Program-made: the position numbers and the translations under genes
Part shown: positions 6,250 to 7,125 of the stretch, piece after piece
Position numbering within the stretch: the first letter of the stretch is position 1
How the letters are laid out: every line of letters starts with the position of its first letter
Source of the DNA: Kordiimonas lipolytica
GTDB taxonomy: Bacteria > Pseudomonadota > Alphaproteobacteria > Sphingomonadales > Kordiimonadaceae
Assembly: GCF_001550065.1 (NCBI RefSeq)
Contig: NZ_LRUB01000018.1
Coordinates: 1-7,125 of the forward strand
Direction: 5' to 3'
DNA length: 7,125 nucleotides
Notes under the pieces: model-generated
Seen by the model: only the letters and a program-made list of their open reading frames with translations
What the model was told of the DNA's origin: nothing
Databases searched by the model: none

Positions 6250-7125
6250 GTGGATTTATACAGAAGGGTTCGCCTTGCGTGCCATGTGCAAGGCCTGAGC
6301 AACCGGGAGGCTGCCCGGCGTTTCGGGATCAGCCGTGACACAGTCGCGAAGATGCTCTCGCATTCAGAGCCGCCGGGCTACCGGCGCTCAGTGCCGGTCA
6401 GGCGTCCCAAGCTTGATGGCTACACCGACATCATCGACAGTATTCTGGAGGGTGACCGCCAGGTAGGGCGCAAGCAGCGCCATACAGCGAAGCGTATCTT
6501 CGAGCGCCTACGCTCCGAGTATGGCTTTGATGGCGGTTATACGATCATCAAGGACTATGTGAGAGAGTACCGTCGGACCAGCCGCGAGGTCTATGTACCG
6601 CTGAGCCACACCCCCGGTCACGCGCAGGCGGACTTCGGCGAGGCCCAGGTGGTCATCGGCGGGGTGCGGCAGAAGGCCCACTTCTTCGTGCTGGACCTGC
6701 CGCATAGCGATGCCTGTTATGTCAGGGCCTATCCCCGGGCCACGACGGAGGCCTGGCTGGACGGCCACAACCATGCCTTTGCCTTCTTTGGCGCTGTGCC
6801 GCAGTCGGTCCTGTACGACAATGACCGCTGTCTTGTATCTCGCATTCTGCCGGATGGCACGCGCAAGCGGACCGACAGCTTCTCGGCCTTCCTGTCCCAC
6901 TATCTGATAGAGGACCGCTATGGCCGCCCCGGCAAGGGCAACGATAAGGGCAAGGTTGAAGGCATGGTCGGCTATATGCGCCGGACCTTCATGGTCCCCA
7001 TTCCGTCCTTCGCCAGCTTTGACGCTTTCAACGACTATCTGGAGGACGCTTGTACCAGGCGGCAGTCAGATGTCCTGTCAGGGCACAAGGTGAGCATCGG
7101 GGACCGGCTGCAGGCTGATCTGGCG
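6250..7125 (+). CDS. istA: IS21-family transposase IstA, 5' part (runs off window)
   Basis: This is the second copy of the IS21 transposase, encoding the same 292 residues as the copy at 1-876. It has the N-terminal HTH at about 16-37, Asp128 (QADFGEA), Asp190 (LYDND) and Glu237 (KGKVEGMV). GTG at 6250 follows GGAGG (6236-6240) by 9 nt. No frameshift or stop interrupts the visible part, so this copy may be active if the rest and istB are intact outside the window. It is transcribed away from the Tn7-like module, so it should not read into the tns or WYL genes. Confidence 0.93.
   Translation, partial: MDLYRRVRLACHVQGLSNREAARRFGISRDTVAKMLSHSEPPGYRRSVPVRRPKLDGYTDIIDSILEGDRQVGRKQRHTAKRIFERLRSEYGFDGGYTIIKDYVREYRRTSREVYVPLSHTPGHAQADFGEAQVVIGGVRQKAHFFVLDLPHSDACYVRAYPRATTEAWLDGHNHAFAFFGAVPQSVLYDNDRCLVSRILPDGTRKRTDSFSAFLSHYLIEDRYGRPGKGNDKGKVEGMVGYMRRTFMVPIPSFASFDAFNDYLEDACTRRQSDVLSGHKVSIGDRLQADLA

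Larger units (their letters stand above)
6131..7125 (+). mobile_element. IS21-family insertion sequence, right-end copy (partial, cut by window edge)
   Basis: This is the mirror image of 1-995, with left terminus TGTATAGGGCGG at 6131, subterminal repeats, and istA reading outward. It has broken the WYL gene within the codon after TGG at 6127-6129. The flank differs from that of the other copy, so these are two separate insertion junctions. Target duplications cannot be tested because the far ends of both copies are outside the window. Confidence 0.93.

Noticed and set aside
1..7125. Foldback or chimeric amplification artefact producing the inverted arms
   Set aside because: The mirror symmetry stops exactly at a sensible IS terminus in both arms and the core is not palindromic, so two IS insertions explain it better.

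Overview
The window is an IS21-family sandwich. Two copies of the same IS21-type insertion sequence lie in inverted orientation at the edges (1-995 and 6131-7125). They enclose 5,135 bp of less GC-rich DNA that encodes a Tn7-like transposition operon, tnsA-tnsB-tnsC(tniB)-tniQ, on the minus strand. A divergently oriented WYL-domain regulator gene lies on the plus strand. The host is probably a proteobacterium, and the WYL subfamily and the IS style suggest an alphaproteobacterium. That is a family-level impression, because no rRNA, tRNA or housekeeping marker is present.

Layout. At 1-995 is the 5' part of one IS21 copy, with istA on the minus strand cut by the window edge. At 979-1680 is tniQ, broken by that IS. 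At 1677-2564 is the AAA+ ATPase gene tnsC/tniB, at 2572-4311 the DDE transposase gene tnsB/tniA, and at 4304-5218 the endonuclease gene tnsA. At 5296-6147 is the WYL regulator gene, whose reading frame stays open back to 5221 and whose 3' end is broken by the second IS. At 6131-7125 is the mirror-image IS21 copy. The four tns genes overlap or nearly touch, so they look translationally coupled and transcribed leftward from tnsA.

How the genes would work together, from knowledge of Tn7/Tn5053/Tn6022 relatives: TnsA cuts the 5' ends and TnsB the 3' ends of the element and joins them to target DNA. TnsC is the ATP-dependent target selector and bridge, and TniQ is the target-recognition adaptor. 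The divergent WYL protein is a candidate transcriptional regulator of the operon. No Cas genes, CRISPR array or recognisable element ends are visible.

What stands out: both outer genes (tniQ and the WYL gene) were hit by the same IS, with the IS left end facing inward each time. In both, the IS end supplies the same in-frame tail (Tyr-Arg-Ala-Val-stop). The Tn7-like module is therefore separated from any cognate ends within this window, and is flanked by long, apparently identical inverted arms that could mobilise or invert it.
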